This document shows positions 34,808 to 47,831 of a stretch of 64,000 bases of DNA, one piece after another. Made by a program: the position numbers and the translations under genes. Origin of the DNA: Kordia jejudonensis (GTDB lineage Bacteria; Bacteroidota; Bacteroidia; Flavobacteriales; Flavobacteriaceae); assembly GCF_001005315.1 (NCBI RefSeq), contig NZ_LBMG01000034.1:1-64000 (forward strand), in the 5' to 3' direction. Below the pieces are notes generated by a model. That model did no database searches. It saw nothing but the letters and a program-made list of their open reading frames with translations, and was not told the DNA's origin. The stretch's first letter is position 1; every line of letters begins with the position of its first letter.

Positions 34808-37800
34808 TTACTTTATTTTATTTATATCACTATTTGCTATTCTTATCCTTCTTCTTATTAAAGAATCCTTTTTCGCCTTTAGATTACTACGAACAAAAAC
34901 ACTATTAACACTGTCGTTTACATTTCTAGATATACTTAATGCAAATCCTGCATTTCTTCCAATTGAACCTTCACCATCAAACTTCAACCACTTGTTATCT
35001 AAGTCTCTAACAGCTTTTTTTGTATCTGCTAAATTATGAGACCTAGTTATTTCTTTAGAAACGCTATCTATTTCATTATTTAATGTTTCAGTAACTTCTG
35101 GATGATTAAATTCAAACTTACTCATCTCTAATGTTTCTAACCAGGCCTCATTAGCTACTGGATTTTCTCCATTAGGATTATCGCTACCTGTAAGAGAAAA
35201 GGGTTCACTACTCGACTCTGGAAGACTAACAACATCTCCAACTTCAACATCTGACATCAACATACCATCCGATTCTCTTTTATAGTTTTTACCAAGTTGA
35301 CTTTCAACGACATTATTAGCTTGCTCAGCAGAAATATTAGCATCTTGTGATAAAGTCCAAGCACTATCTCCTGCTTTAGCTACCCAATTTCCATTTTTAT
35401 CTTTTTCCCAATCTGGACTAGCTGGAGCCATCCCATCATAATCTTGGAAATATACAGGATTGTTAAATCCAAAATTATAAGGCGAATGTCTGCGCATTTT
35501 CTCCGCTAATGGATCAAGGTTCATCCAACGCCCAATAGCAGGATCGTAATTACGAGCTGTAATATCCATCCATTCTAAACCAAGTTCACTTTGCTCTTCT
35601 TTTCCACCAAAACCATACTTATGATCTCCCAAAGCACCAATGTTAGTGTTGTATCCTTTATGCTTCAATCCAAAAGGATAATAATTGTTTTCCTCTACAA
35701 TTTCTGTGACATCAACAGTGTTGTCATTGTTGGTATCTGAGTAGCTTACACGGATGTTTCCTAAGTGATCTTTAAACTGATATACATAATCAAATCTCCC
35801 TGTATTGTTTGGTTGCGCGTATCCTTCAGAATGATTGAAAAATTTTAATTCTTCGCCAGCACTGTTGCTTTCATAGATAAAGTTTCCTGCGTAATAGGTT
35901 ACCGTGTAATTTCCATTGTCTGCCACGACTTTGCTTTGTTTTACACCCGTAGCATCGTATAAATAGTAAATACTTTTGTTAGGATCATTATCAAATACTA
36001 TCTGTGTTGGCAAGTTTAGATGATTGTATTTGATACCATCTGTTGCGGTTGTTCCTATGCCTTTATTTAAATCTTTTAGCATGTTTCCATTGGCATCATA
36101 CGTATAATCGTCTCCAATAGTGTTTCCGTCTTTAAAGCCTTCTAAAACTTCTGGTCCGCCAGAATTGTCATCTACAGATACCAGTTTGTTTCCGATATCA
36201 TAGTTATAAAATAAAAAGTCTATATAGTCATTCGTAGTTTTCTTTCTATTTAAGCGTAAAATGTTCCCATTTTTATCGTATTGAATACCACCTTCATTGT
36301 AATGCACATGACTTGCAAATAACGTCCCAAAAATATGAACAATTCCTTTAGCGCCTTTCAATCTGTTTAATGCATCATACGTATATCCATATCCGCGTCT
36401 TGTTGTGGCAGCATCATTTGCTGTTCGCGAAAGGGTTTCGCTAATGTTTCCGTTATACAAAGGATTGGTTGCTGTTTTTGTGGTGTTATAGGAAAGTTCA
36501 AAACTGAATAAATCGTCTTCTAAGTTTTCAACATCGTTAATTTGTTTTAACCAACCACGCACATTGTATTTGTAATCCACACTTTGCAATCCAGTAGAAG
36601 CTTCAGCTTCACTAGCTACTGAACCACCGACTTTTTTGTTTACAAGTTGTCCTAACGCATCATAGCTATTATTTACAATAAGTTCTGTAATACCATTGTT
36701 AATAGATTGTGTTTGCGTTAATAATCGTGAAGCATGATCGTAGGTAAAAAAGTCATTTATTTTAATGGCTACATTGTTTCCTTTGGTATGTAAACTTTCG
36801 GTTTCTAATACTTTTCCTGAAAAGTCTAAAGCCGTTTTTACAATGTCTAATGTATATAAATATGCATTGTGACTTCCTGCATAAATAGGGCGTTTTTTGT
36901 CATCATAATACGTGGCACTAATAATCCATTGATTGCTGTCAAGTATTCTAACTTTACTTCCTGTAGCTAAAGTTCTTGTAAAGTTGCTAATGGTATGTGT
37001 AGTTCCCGCTAATGTGAAATTGATAGGATTTGGTATGACAGCGTCAATTTCTTTAGGATAATCATCAAAATAGTTTACCGTTAAGACTTGTATATCCGTA
37101 TTTGGGAAAGTAGTATTGCTGTAATAAGCATCTGCATCGCCAATAATTGTAATACCAACTGTTCTTGTTTCGCTTACTACATTTTGTGTATCAATCGTAT
37201 TTTGAACTGCTGTACGTGTACTATTATTTGTGTATAATCCTGTATATGCAACACGCCCGAAATGATCATATTTTGTAAATAACCATTGTTTAGGCGATTT
37301 GTTTCTTTGATTGGCATCTTGCATTAATACAGGTCTGTCTAGTGTGTCATATATGATATATCCCCAACCTTTCCCTGGTATTTTCTTTTCTACCAAACGG
37401 TTTCTGCCATCATATTTGTATTGATAGCATAATTCATCTAAAATGTTCTGCGCAATTACATAGTTTGCTACTTTGATTGCTTCCGAAGCTTTTGGCGATA
37501 ACACATAGGTTAAATTTCCAAAATCGTCATAGATGTAAAAGGTATCATGCTCTTGATCCTGATCATAGTTACGTTTGAGCAGTAGTTGTCCCGATTTGTT
37601 TTTGAATTCTTCTGTGGTATGATCTTTTAGATGTGTTTGAGTTGGATTCCAATTTTCATCCTTTGTGATATTTTTATAAAGCTGTTCTTCGGCATAAGCA
37701 CCATTGTATTGTAATTGTGGAGCTTCAGTGTTACCTCCAGCAAAAGTTACGGTGTAATAGGCAACTTCGTCTACGGCATTTGTTTCATATTCAAATTTTA

Positions 37801-38920
37801 TGGTATGATCCGTATCTGCGGAAGCATCAACTTTCCAGTCGGTTCCTGGCGCACCTTGCTCCAAGATTCTTGCAAGTGGAGAAGCTTCTAAATTCTTTTC
37901 GGAATACGGATTTAGCGTTCCGTTAAAATCTTCACTATACGTGTTTGAATAGTAATTATTTACCCTAGAAATTGCGATATTCTCACGCGTGAATTTTGCT
38001 AAAGTTTCATCGGCATACGGTAAATATTCTTTGGTTTTACGACCATCCGCATCGTACACAATTGGTGTTACAATATCTTCAATTACAGTATCACTATCTG
38101 AATGCTCTAAGTGTGGTTTGTACCAGTATTGTTCCACAGTTAAATCAGTACAATAAACTAAATAGTTTCTAAATCTGGATACTGTAGTGTCTGGATTCCA
38201 TTTGAATTCTGTTCCATCTAACACTTTATTTCCGTTGATATCATATACACCACTTTCTCCAGTATCAGCGCCAGTATAATCATGCGGATGTACAACACCT
38301 TTTATCTGATACCATACATCTAATTCAGGAAGAAATCCATACCAAAAATAAGGATTACTTTGTGCATTACCCGAAAGGTCACTAACATATCTTGTTCCAA
38401 AGTAAGTAGTTCCATTGGTAAGATTTCCTGTTTTTTTAACCCAAGTAGTATAGCGATATGTACGATTTTTGTCTACAGAAATTAAAGCACCTGTCCAGCC
38501 ACCATCTTGACGAGCACTAGAATCAGTAACATCCGTATCATCTTGATTGGTAGATTTCCATAACAAATCGGTATTTCCAAATGGCGTAACACCGCTAGTT
38601 ATTATATTTTCGGATGTACTTCCATATTTAATGTAATACGGAGTTGTAGTCAATCCTTCTTGCCATTCGTTTGGAAGTTCGTTGACATATTTTGTGCTTG
38701 TTCCTCCTGCACGAAGTGCAATACTTTGTTCGGGTCTACCTAAACCATCGTAATAGGTAATATTTTCTACCTTTTCTAAGATTGGTAGTGCTTGTATTTC
38801 CGTTTCGTTTTGAACAGGTTGTTGGTAACTTGTATTTTTTACGTAATTTTTACTATTTGTTTGTGCCATCACTATTATAGACACAAACATTGCTGTTAAA
38901 GTGATTAGTAACTTTTTCAT
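34808..38920 (-). CDS. RHS repeat protein (DUF6443-type) with LysM-like C-terminus
   Basis: The 1370-residue protein has a signal peptide (MKKLLITLTAMFVSIIVMAQ) and a DUF6443-like N-terminal segment with ITYYDGLGRPEQSIALRAGG. Many YD repeats follow (for example FYIYDDFGNLTYVLSPKA, YTYDALNRLKGAKG, DYTYDANGNMLKDL) and then the RHS-associated core (FGLKHKGYN, ARNYDPAIGRWMNLDPLAEK near 1120-1140). Behind the core comes a variable tail of about 230 residues. Its first part (about 1180-1230; AGDSAWTLSQDANISAEQAN ... VEVGDVVSLPE) resembles a LysM module; the last 140 residues are unknown to me. It is a surface or secreted polymorphic protein. No immunity gene is evident downstream. Confidence 0.88.
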   Translation of the reverse strand: MKKLLITLTAMFVSIIVMAQTNSKNYVKNTSYQQPVQNETEIQALPILEKVENITYYDGLGRPEQSIALRAGGTSTKYVNELPNEWQEGLTTTPYYIKYGSTSENIITSGVTPFGNTDLLWKSTNQDDTDVTDSSARQDGGWTGALISVDKNRTYRYTTWVKKTGNLTNGTTYFGTRYVSDLSGNAQSNPYFWYGFLPELDVWYQIKGVVHPHDYTGADTGESGVYDINGNKVLDGTEFKWNPDTTVSRFRNYLVYCTDLTVEQYWYKPHLEHSDSDTVIEDIVTPIVYDADGRKTKEYLPYADETLAKFTRENIAISRVNNYYSNTYSEDFNGTLNPYSEKNLEASPLARILEQGAPGTDWKVDASADTDHTIKFEYETNAVDEVAYYTVTFAGGNTEAPQLQYNGAYAEEQLYKNITKDENWNPTQTHLKDHTTEEFKNKSGQLLLKRNYDQDQEHDTFYIYDDFGNLTYVLSPKASEAIKVANYVIAQNILDELCYQYKYDGRNRLVEKKIPGKGWGYIIYDTLDRPVLMQDANQRNKSPKQWLFTKYDHFGRVAYTGLYTNNSTRTAVQNTIDTQNVVSETRTVGITIIGDADAYYSNTTFPNTDIQVLTVNYFDDYPKEIDAVIPNPINFTLAGTTHTISNFTRTLATGSKVRILDSNQWIISATYYDDKKRPIYAGSHNAYLYTLDIVKTALDFSGKVLETESLHTKGNNVAIKINDFFTYDHASRLLTQTQSINNGITELIVNNSYDALGQLVNKKVGGSVASEAEASTGLQSVDYKYNVRGWLKQINDVENLEDDLFSFELSYNTTKTATNPLYNGNISETLSRTANDAATTRRGYGYTYDALNRLKGAKGIVHIFGTLFASHVHYNEGGIQYDKNGNILRLNRKKTTNDYIDFLFYNYDIGNKLVSVDDNSGGPEVLEGFKDGNTIGDDYTYDANGNMLKDLNKGIGTTATDGIKYNHLNLPTQIVFDNDPNKSIYYLYDATGVKQSKVVADNGNYTVTYYAGNFIYESNSAGEELKFFNHSEGYAQPNNTGRFDYVYQFKDHLGNIRVSYSDTNNDNTVDVTEIVEENNYYPFGLKHKGYNTNIGALGDHKYGFGGKEEQSELGLEWMDITARNYDPAIGRWMNLDPLAEKMRRHSPYNFGFNNPVYFQDYDGMAPASPDWEKDKNGNWVAKAGDSAWTLSQDANISAEQANNVVESQLGKNYKRESDGMLMSDVEVGDVVSLPESSSEPFSLTGSDNPNGENPVANEAWLETLEMSKFEFNHPEVTETLNNEIDSVSKEITRSHNLADTKKAVRDLDNKWLKFDGEGSIGRNAGFALSISRNVNDSVNSVFVRSNLKAKKDSLIRRRIRIANSDINKIK

Positions 38921-38927
38921 ATCTATC

Positions 38928-41900
38928 TTAGTTTTGCGTGTAATTGTATTCGTTTTTACTTAAAATGTTTCCATCTTTATCTTTGATGTATTTCAGTCGA
39001 TAAAAGGCATCATATTCGTAACTTATTTTGTTACAACTAGGATCAATAATGTGTGTTAAGAGATTTGTTGTTGCATCGTAAAAATAAAGTGTGACATAAG
39101 AGTTTGGATACACCGATGCAGCATTTTGACACAGTATAGTCAAGTTGGGTTCCGTAAAGTTAAAACCACCAATAGGCGCTTCATAGTTTTCTATTTTTTG
39201 AATGACTTGATTGAGTCCGTTGTACTTGTACTTTGTAATACTTCCATTTTTGTATTGGATTTCTGTGGGATTTCCTTTTGCATCATAATCAACAAACACC
39301 ACACGATCTTCTAAAGTATTGGCTCCTTTTGCAGATTGAATAATGGCTGGTAATACTTTTCCACCTGTATTTACAGCATCGTAAATTGTTTTTTGAGTAG
39401 CCAATAAAGTAGGCACATTGTTACGATTTACATACGATTCTGTTTGAATAGGATTGTTTACACGATGTGCATTATACAACGCATCATAATTGGATAATTG
39501 CGTCGAATTTCCGTTTGCAATAGCTACACGTTCATCTAAATAACGACTTACTGTTTCATACGTTTTGTTATCAGTACTCGTTGTTACAGTAGTCTTGGTA
39601 GGTAATCCTGAATAGTCGCTGTTGTATTCATAATTTGTAGTCGTAATGATTTTTCTAGCTTCTGCTTCTTCTATTGTAGGCTCAGGTTCATAAGTAGCTG
39701 CTAAATCTAAATAGTCTTGATCTTCAAAATTTGCAATTCCATCGGCATCATGATCTCCTATTTGCCATCCTGGTTGTTTATATGGATTTGTATTGATTGG
39801 TTTTACCACTACAACTGCATCTATATAATCGATATTCACGGTTTCATAGACAACAATATTTTTAGCATGTATTTGAAATTTCCCCAAACCAACATTGGTA
39901 TACGGCATGATATATCCAGGTCCTATATCTTGAAAAAACGAACCTGCAAATCCTTCAATGGTAGAAAGAATAGTGTTGGTGTACTTAGTGGTTGTTTCTT
40001 TAATTTTATATAAAACACTATCTTCATAAGTTAAAACAGTTTGTTTGGTTGGTTTTCCATTTTTTAAAAAACGCCAACTAGCATTTTTATTAGTGCTACT
40101 TAATCCATCGAATTGCGGTGTTTCAATTCTAGGAGTTTTAAAAATAGCTGTGATGATACCTGATTCAGTAATGAATTGCTTTTCAATACCGCCGTTTTCA
40201 AAATTATCACCTCCATAACTAACAGTAACCCTATTATAGTTATTTAACACATGCTCATTGGTAATATTTGTAGGACTCGAATCTAAGATAATTCCAGGGT
40301 GAGGACTTATACTTGAAGCCAAAAAGTCTTCACAAGTTTGATTAATCACCTCCAGTATTAATAATTGTGTTGGTTTCACATAACTAGGTTCTTGAAAATA
40401 ATCAACAACATCAATAGGATCTTTAAATACATCTTCTTTAGGTAAGTAGTAATAGCGTTTTATATTTGTTACATCGGCTCCTGAGGCAGTTTGGTCGAAT
40501 TGTTTTTTAACTCTTAAACTACCGGCATTTACAAGTTGTTCGCCATTTATGAAGTTAAAGTTAAGATTGGCATGCATTGCAGGTCCTGACGTATTATTCG
40601 GCAATTCTAGTTCAATATGATATGTTTTATCTTTTTCAAAAGTGAAAGGAAATGTAAATGTGTATTGTGCAGAAACTGGACTATTAGGCGTACTTGTGCC
40701 CGAAAATACTCGAAATGTTTCTGCTAATTGTGTATTTGTTTCTGCATCAAATACTCGTATGTAGGTTCTTTCATGTCCAGGAAAAGAGAGTGCATGAATA
40801 GTTAAATTGAATTCAATTTGCTGATCGTACAATAATGTATTTCCTGTATACGGCTCAGGATCTTGACCTAAATCAACATCTATTGGACCATTTCCACCAA
40901 TTGTTGCAGAAACGACCAAATCATCATTCGCATACGCACCTGTATCATCAATAGGGAAACTGTTTCTAAATGCTTTTAAACCAATTGTTTTAGTGGTTGC
41001 TTTCTTTTTTAAATGCGATTCATATTCAAAAGTTGTACGTCCTCCAGTTGGATAAATAATTTGTTCTAAAGCTCCATACAGACTTTTTTCAAAATTGAAA
41101 CTTCTATTTGCATAATCTGAATATGTATTGATTGGATGTGTAGGTGAAGAATCTATAGGATGTAGAACCGTAGGAAATAAGCCTGTATTGTTTTCTTCCC
41201 CATTATAAAATCCATAATGATCTTGTGCATACGAGAATCGTCTAGGTAATTCTAAAGGATTATTGTAGTTAAACGAGTATTTTTTATCATCATTGAAATC
41301 AACTGTAGTTAGAAAAAAACGATTGGCATAAAAACCTTCATAATCAAAAATATAATCCAAATCAATAGTTCTTAAAACAGTAGTATTGTTTACAATTTCG
41401 ATAGATTCTAAAACGCGTTCAAAATTAAAACCACCATTAACGGTTGTGGTTGAGTTAAAACGTACTTCCTGAATTGAATTTGCGTTGGTATACATCCGTT
41501 TTAAAAATCTTGCATTATAAATATTATTGAAAACAGTTTGTGGAGCATATGCTGGCAATCTTCCTATAGCAGATTTAGGTTGACAGTATGATGGAGGAAA
41601 CGGAACTCCGCCAACTGCAATATTCTCTAAGTAATCTTGTGCAGAATGCATAGCACTTACGCTTGTTTTGTAATGTGCAATATTGTGATACTCAAAAAAT
41701 ACATTCCCATTTATTGGATGTTCAATTTTGTGTAGATAATATCCTGTATCTGCTAATGGCTGTACTTCGCTATGCCAACCATATTCCATTTTGGTCTGTT
41801 CAACTTCGTTTCCTCCAAAATAATACTTGGTTCCATCGGCAGTTGTGATTCTAAATTCTTTAAACTGCACCAAATTAGCTTGGTTTCCCTGATTTCCAGT

Positions 41901-42485
41901 AATTTCAATCTTTAAAGGATTATCATTTGTAATTAATACTGGTTCGAAATTTTCATCTAAGTAAAAACTGCCACTTCCTCCTGGAAATGAAAAAGAAAAA
42001 ACATCTGGTTGTGTATCCCAGCCAGGACTGTTAAAAAATTGATGTAACAAAACTGCATTATTACTAGGAGCAGTCAATTCTTCAGCTTGGCCATGATCTA
42101 CAAGACCTAACGCATCAATATCTGCTTGTTTAATTCGATGTTGTGCCACTTCATCAGGATCATCGTGAACTACTCTGGTAATTACACCACCTGCGTTTAG
42201 CGTCCAATTAACGCCAGTCCAAGTGTTGGGTGCATTTACTTTTACACCACTACCAATATAATTAAGACCTATAGGAATACTAATGCCGCCCACAGTGTAC
42301 GTGTGAATAGGAATGCTTAAGGCAGCTTTACCAGTAGATTCATTAATTTCTTGATTCCCATACTGAGTTATCGCTGCAGCTTCTGGCGAAGGTGGCGTAA
42401 AGTTGGGGATTTCGATTCCTTGTTGCTGTGCATAAAGCGTAAAGCTTCCGAGTACGAACAACATCATTAAAAAGGGTTTATTCAT
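38928..42485 (-). CDS. large secreted protein with terminal YD repeats (RHS partner)
   Basis: From the ATG at 42485 the protein has 1185 residues (an earlier ATG at 42491 adds two). It carries a signal peptide ending in LYAQQQG. A SpvB/RHS-type N-terminal part follows (KAALSIPIHTYTVGGISIPI, LNYIGSGVKVNAPNTWTG, WTLNAGGVITRVVHDDPDE), then a long beta-rich body. A few YD repeats occur only in the last 90 residues (DYDAKGNPTEIQYKNGSITK, YEYDAFYRLKYIKDKDGN). It is 7 bases upstream of the RHS gene and clearly in one operon with it. Such pairs are common in flavobacteria; the first protein may begin the shell that the second closes. Confidence 0.8.
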   Translation of the reverse strand: MNKPFLMMLFVLGSFTLYAQQQGIEIPNFTPPSPEAAAITQYGNQEINESTGKAALSIPIHTYTVGGISIPIGLNYIGSGVKVNAPNTWTGVNWTLNAGGVITRVVHDDPDEVAQHRIKQADIDALGLVDHGQAEELTAPSNNAVLLHQFFNSPGWDTQPDVFSFSFPGGSGSFYLDENFEPVLITNDNPLKIEITGNQGNQANLVQFKEFRITTADGTKYYFGGNEVEQTKMEYGWHSEVQPLADTGYYLHKIEHPINGNVFFEYHNIAHYKTSVSAMHSAQDYLENIAVGGVPFPPSYCQPKSAIGRLPAYAPQTVFNNIYNARFLKRMYTNANSIQEVRFNSTTTVNGGFNFERVLESIEIVNNTTVLRTIDLDYIFDYEGFYANRFFLTTVDFNDDKKYSFNYNNPLELPRRFSYAQDHYGFYNGEENNTGLFPTVLHPIDSSPTHPINTYSDYANRSFNFEKSLYGALEQIIYPTGGRTTFEYESHLKKKATTKTIGLKAFRNSFPIDDTGAYANDDLVVSATIGGNGPIDVDLGQDPEPYTGNTLLYDQQIEFNLTIHALSFPGHERTYIRVFDAETNTQLAETFRVFSGTSTPNSPVSAQYTFTFPFTFEKDKTYHIELELPNNTSGPAMHANLNFNFINGEQLVNAGSLRVKKQFDQTASGADVTNIKRYYYLPKEDVFKDPIDVVDYFQEPSYVKPTQLLILEVINQTCEDFLASSISPHPGIILDSSPTNITNEHVLNNYNRVTVSYGGDNFENGGIEKQFITESGIITAIFKTPRIETPQFDGLSSTNKNASWRFLKNGKPTKQTVLTYEDSVLYKIKETTTKYTNTILSTIEGFAGSFFQDIGPGYIMPYTNVGLGKFQIHAKNIVVYETVNIDYIDAVVVVKPINTNPYKQPGWQIGDHDADGIANFEDQDYLDLAATYEPEPTIEEAEARKIITTTNYEYNSDYSGLPTKTTVTTSTDNKTYETVSRYLDERVAIANGNSTQLSNYDALYNAHRVNNPIQTESYVNRNNVPTLLATQKTIYDAVNTGGKVLPAIIQSAKGANTLEDRVVFVDYDAKGNPTEIQYKNGSITKYKYNGLNQVIQKIENYEAPIGGFNFTEPNLTILCQNAASVYPNSYVTLYFYDATTNLLTHIIDPSCNKISYEYDAFYRLKYIKDKDGNILSKNEYNYTQN

Positions 42486-42491
42486 TGTCAT

Positions 42492-42912
42492 AGATATAAT
42501 TTTTTTAAACTCAAATCTTAGTAAAAACGAACTGTTGTTTTACATAAGAATTATGAAATATGTATTAGAAATAACTGTTCAAATGAATAGAAAAATTCCA
42601 TGATTTTTTAATAAGACAACCCTGAATTATCGAATTAAAGGCAATGATTTAAATTATAATTAACTGATAATAAAAACTTTATAAATTTTAATTGTATTCA
42701 TGAAGTGAAATACTCATTCTTTTAAATTTTGAGGAAAATTTGAGAATTAGAAGCAAATTGATCAATGTCTGAAAAAATATTTGATGAAGATTTACTAGTC
42801 ATTTTTTACAGGTTTAATACTTTTCAACGAAGATTCATTTTAAATGATATGCTCATATTTTTAGTATCTTTCTACAAAATTCAACCCTAAACAACTATCT
42901 CAATTACAATTT
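42492..42912. other. intergenic region
   Basis: These 421 AT-rich bases separate the divergent RHS operon and the TraB/GumN gene and must hold both promoters. TATCTTTC at 42867-42874 is a weak -7-like box for the TraB gene. Nothing else stands out. Confidence 0.45.
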
Positions 42913-43803
42913 ATGTACAAAAGACTTTCACTATCAATACTTTGCGTTCTAGCCTTCTTTATCAGTTGTACTTCGACAAAATCTGTTTCTAATAGTAACA
43001 CAACTCCAAAACTTGAAAATTCACTACTTTGGAAAATTACAGGAAATGGTATCGAAGAAGCTTCATACCTATATGGAACCATTCATTTAACCTGTGATTA
43101 TGTGTTTACCGATAAACTCAAAAAAGCATTTGACGAAACAGATCAATTGGCATTAGAACTAGACATGTCAGATCCAAAATTACAAAACGACATGATGAAA
43201 TACATCTTCTTAGAAGACGGTAAAACGATCAAAAGCTTATTAAATAAAGAAGATTATGACACCTTAGCAACGTTTTTCAAAAAACAAGTTGGTATGGACA
43301 TGTCGTTATTCAATACCATGAAACCATTGGCAATTACTTCTGCATTGACTTCAAAAATAGCGAGTTGTGAAAACGGAACTGCCTACGAAACAGAATTTAT
43401 CAAAGTAGCCACAGCGCAAAAAGAAAAAGTCATTGGGTTAGAAACCGTAGAAGATCAAATGAAAGCTTTTGACAACATTCCTTACGAAGAACAATTGAAA
43501 TCATTAGTGAAAATGGCAAAAGAAGGTTCTGAAAAAACTCAGGAAGGATTTGCCGAAATGACAAAATATTACAACGCGGAAGACTTAGAAGGACTTCTAG
43601 AAATAACGTCCGATCAAGGTTTGGTAACTGATTATCAAGAAGATTTAGTAGATCAACGCAATCGCAATTGGATTCCACTCATTGTAAAAATGACAAAAGA
43701 GAAACCAACATTTATTGGTGTAGGCGCATTGCATTTACCTGGCAAACAAGGCGTGATTAACTTATTAAGAGAACAAGGATTTACGGTTGAAGCTGTATAT
43801 TAG
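42913..43803 (+). CDS. TraB/GumN family lipoprotein
   Basis: The 296-residue lipoprotein (LAFFISCTSTK) has the two family motifs: YLYGTIHLTCDYVF near the N-terminus and IGVGALHLPGKQGVINLL near the C-terminus, each with the Gly-x-x-His. LALELDMSD in between gives further conserved Glu/Asp. The fold is related to Tiki/EreA metallohydrolases, so a membrane-anchored metalloprotease is possible by family. The substrate is unknown. Confidence 0.9.
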   Translation: MYKRLSLSILCVLAFFISCTSTKSVSNSNTTPKLENSLLWKITGNGIEEASYLYGTIHLTCDYVFTDKLKKAFDETDQLALELDMSDPKLQNDMMKYIFLEDGKTIKSLLNKEDYDTLATFFKKQVGMDMSLFNTMKPLAITSALTSKIASCENGTAYETEFIKVATAQKEKVIGLETVEDQMKAFDNIPYEEQLKSLVKMAKEGSEKTQEGFAEMTKYYNAEDLEGLLEITSDQGLVTDYQEDLVDQRNRNWIPLIVKMTKEKPTFIGVGALHLPGKQGVINLLREQGFTVEAVY

Positions 43804-43855
43804 ACTCGTTCCTGCGAAAGCAGAAACCTCTTAGATCACTGCGCTTTTAGACCAT

Positions 43856-43895
43856 AAAAAATCCACAATATTCATCTGAACATTGCGGATTTTTT
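43856..43895. terminator. bidirectional terminator
   Basis: AAAAATCCACAAT pairs with ATTGCGGATTTTT (12 of 13) around a 14-base loop, between the two convergent genes. Confidence 0.85.
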
Positions 43896-43915
43896 ATGTT
43901 TATATTTTTGTATTG

Positions 43916-46494
<2,579 letters not shown>

Positions 46495-47664
46495 ATGCTA
46501 AGCGAATTACTAGTAAAAAGAAAAATATACGAAAGTCAAAATCATGAACTTATCAGTTTGATGATTGATGATTTTATAAAAAGAGAAATCCTTCCTTTAC
46601 ATAGCGAATGGGAAAAAAATGCAGTAGTTTCTAGAGAAATTTGGAAACTTACAGGCGCGCAAGGCTTGCTTTGCATTGATGTTCCTGAAAAATATGGTGG
46701 CGTCGGATTCGATTTTACGTTTAGTGCCTTATTTATTGAAAAATTGGCAACGTACGGAATTACAGGACCTGGCTTTTCGTTACATTCTGATATTGTGGCA
46801 AATTACATCGTTAATTACGGTTCAGAATCACAAAAATATAAGTACTTGCCAGAAATGGCAAAAGGAACAATGATTGGCGCCATTGCAATGACAGAACCCG
46901 ATTGCGGAAGCGATTTGTCTAACATTACTACAACAGCTGTTGATCATGGTTCACATTATATAGTACATGGAGAAAAGACGTTTGTTACAAACGGACTTTT
47001 GTGTGATTTTGCCATTGTAGCAGTAAAAACACCAAATGCTTCACAAAAAGATAGCATTACACTATTGCTGATTGATACGGACACAGAAGGAATACAAAAA
47101 GGAGTTCCTTTTAAAAAGTTGGGTATGCATGCGCAGGATACCTGTTCGTTATTTTTTGACAATGTAAAAGTCCCTAAAACACAGATTTTGTTTGGAGAAG
47201 GCAAAGGTTTTCAACTGATGATGAATGAATTGTCACGTGAACGTTTAACCATTGCAATTGCAAGCGTAGGCACTGCAAAAGGTGCTATTGAAGAAACGAT
47301 TGCCTATACAACAACTCGAAAAGCGTTTAAAAAACCCATTGCTGGTTTTCAAAACACACAGTTTAAACTTGCTGAATGTGTTTCTAAATTGCAAATTCAT
47401 CAAGCATTTATTGACAATTGTATTGAGTTGGAAAAAAACGGAGCATTAAGCGCCGAATCTGCCGCCATTGCTAAATATTCCGCTTCTGAAATGAGCACTT
47501 CCATTATTGATGAATGTTTGCAACTATTTGGTGGTTACGGCTACATGTGGGAATATCCAATTTCTCGCAGATTCGCAGATAATAGAGTTTCCAAAATATA
47601 CGGCGGCACCAATGAAATTATGAAAATTCTTATCGCAAAAAAATTATTAAAAGGACATATATAA
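46495..47664 (+). CDS. acyl-CoA dehydrogenase
   Basis: The 389-residue flavoprotein has the family motifs MTEPDCGSDLSNI, GRLT-like RERLTIAIASVGTAKGAIEE, FQNTQFKLAE, QLFGGYGYMWEYPISR, and the catalytic Glu in IYGGTNEIMKILIAKKLL. It oxidises an acyl chain at Calpha-Cbeta with transfer of electrons to ETF. It is the first plus-strand gene before the NRPS genes, 167 bases ahead of the DUF6734-like gene, so it may belong to the cluster (supplying or modifying a precursor). It may equally be an ordinary fatty-acid enzyme next to the dienoyl-CoA reductase. Confidence 0.92.
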   Translation: MLSELLVKRKIYESQNHELISLMIDDFIKREILPLHSEWEKNAVVSREIWKLTGAQGLLCIDVPEKYGGVGFDFTFSALFIEKLATYGITGPGFSLHSDIVANYIVNYGSESQKYKYLPEMAKGTMIGAIAMTEPDCGSDLSNITTTAVDHGSHYIVHGEKTFVTNGLLCDFAIVAVKTPNASQKDSITLLLIDTDTEGIQKGVPFKKLGMHAQDTCSLFFDNVKVPKTQILFGEGKGFQLMMNELSRERLTIAIASVGTAKGAIEETIAYTTTRKAFKKPIAGFQNTQFKLAECVSKLQIHQAFIDNCIELEKNGALSAESAAIAKYSASEMSTSIIDECLQLFGGYGYMWEYPISRRFADNRVSKIYGGTNEIMKILIAKKLLKGHI

Positions 47665-47831
47665 AACAATCGTTAAACACTAAACAAATCAGAACATAGA
47701 AGTATATAAAGACTATAGAAAAACAAGAGTATAATAAATTCCCCAAGAATTTAATCACATAAAAAGTTCACATAAGAAAAACCTAAAAACTGTATTTCAT
47801 CTAAAAATATTGAAAAAGAGAAAAACAGTTT

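Noticed and set aside
34808-35500. Named toxin domain at the RHS C-terminus
   Set aside because: No HNH, deaminase, ADP-ribosyltransferase or other toxin motif can be seen. Only a LysM-like segment is supportable.
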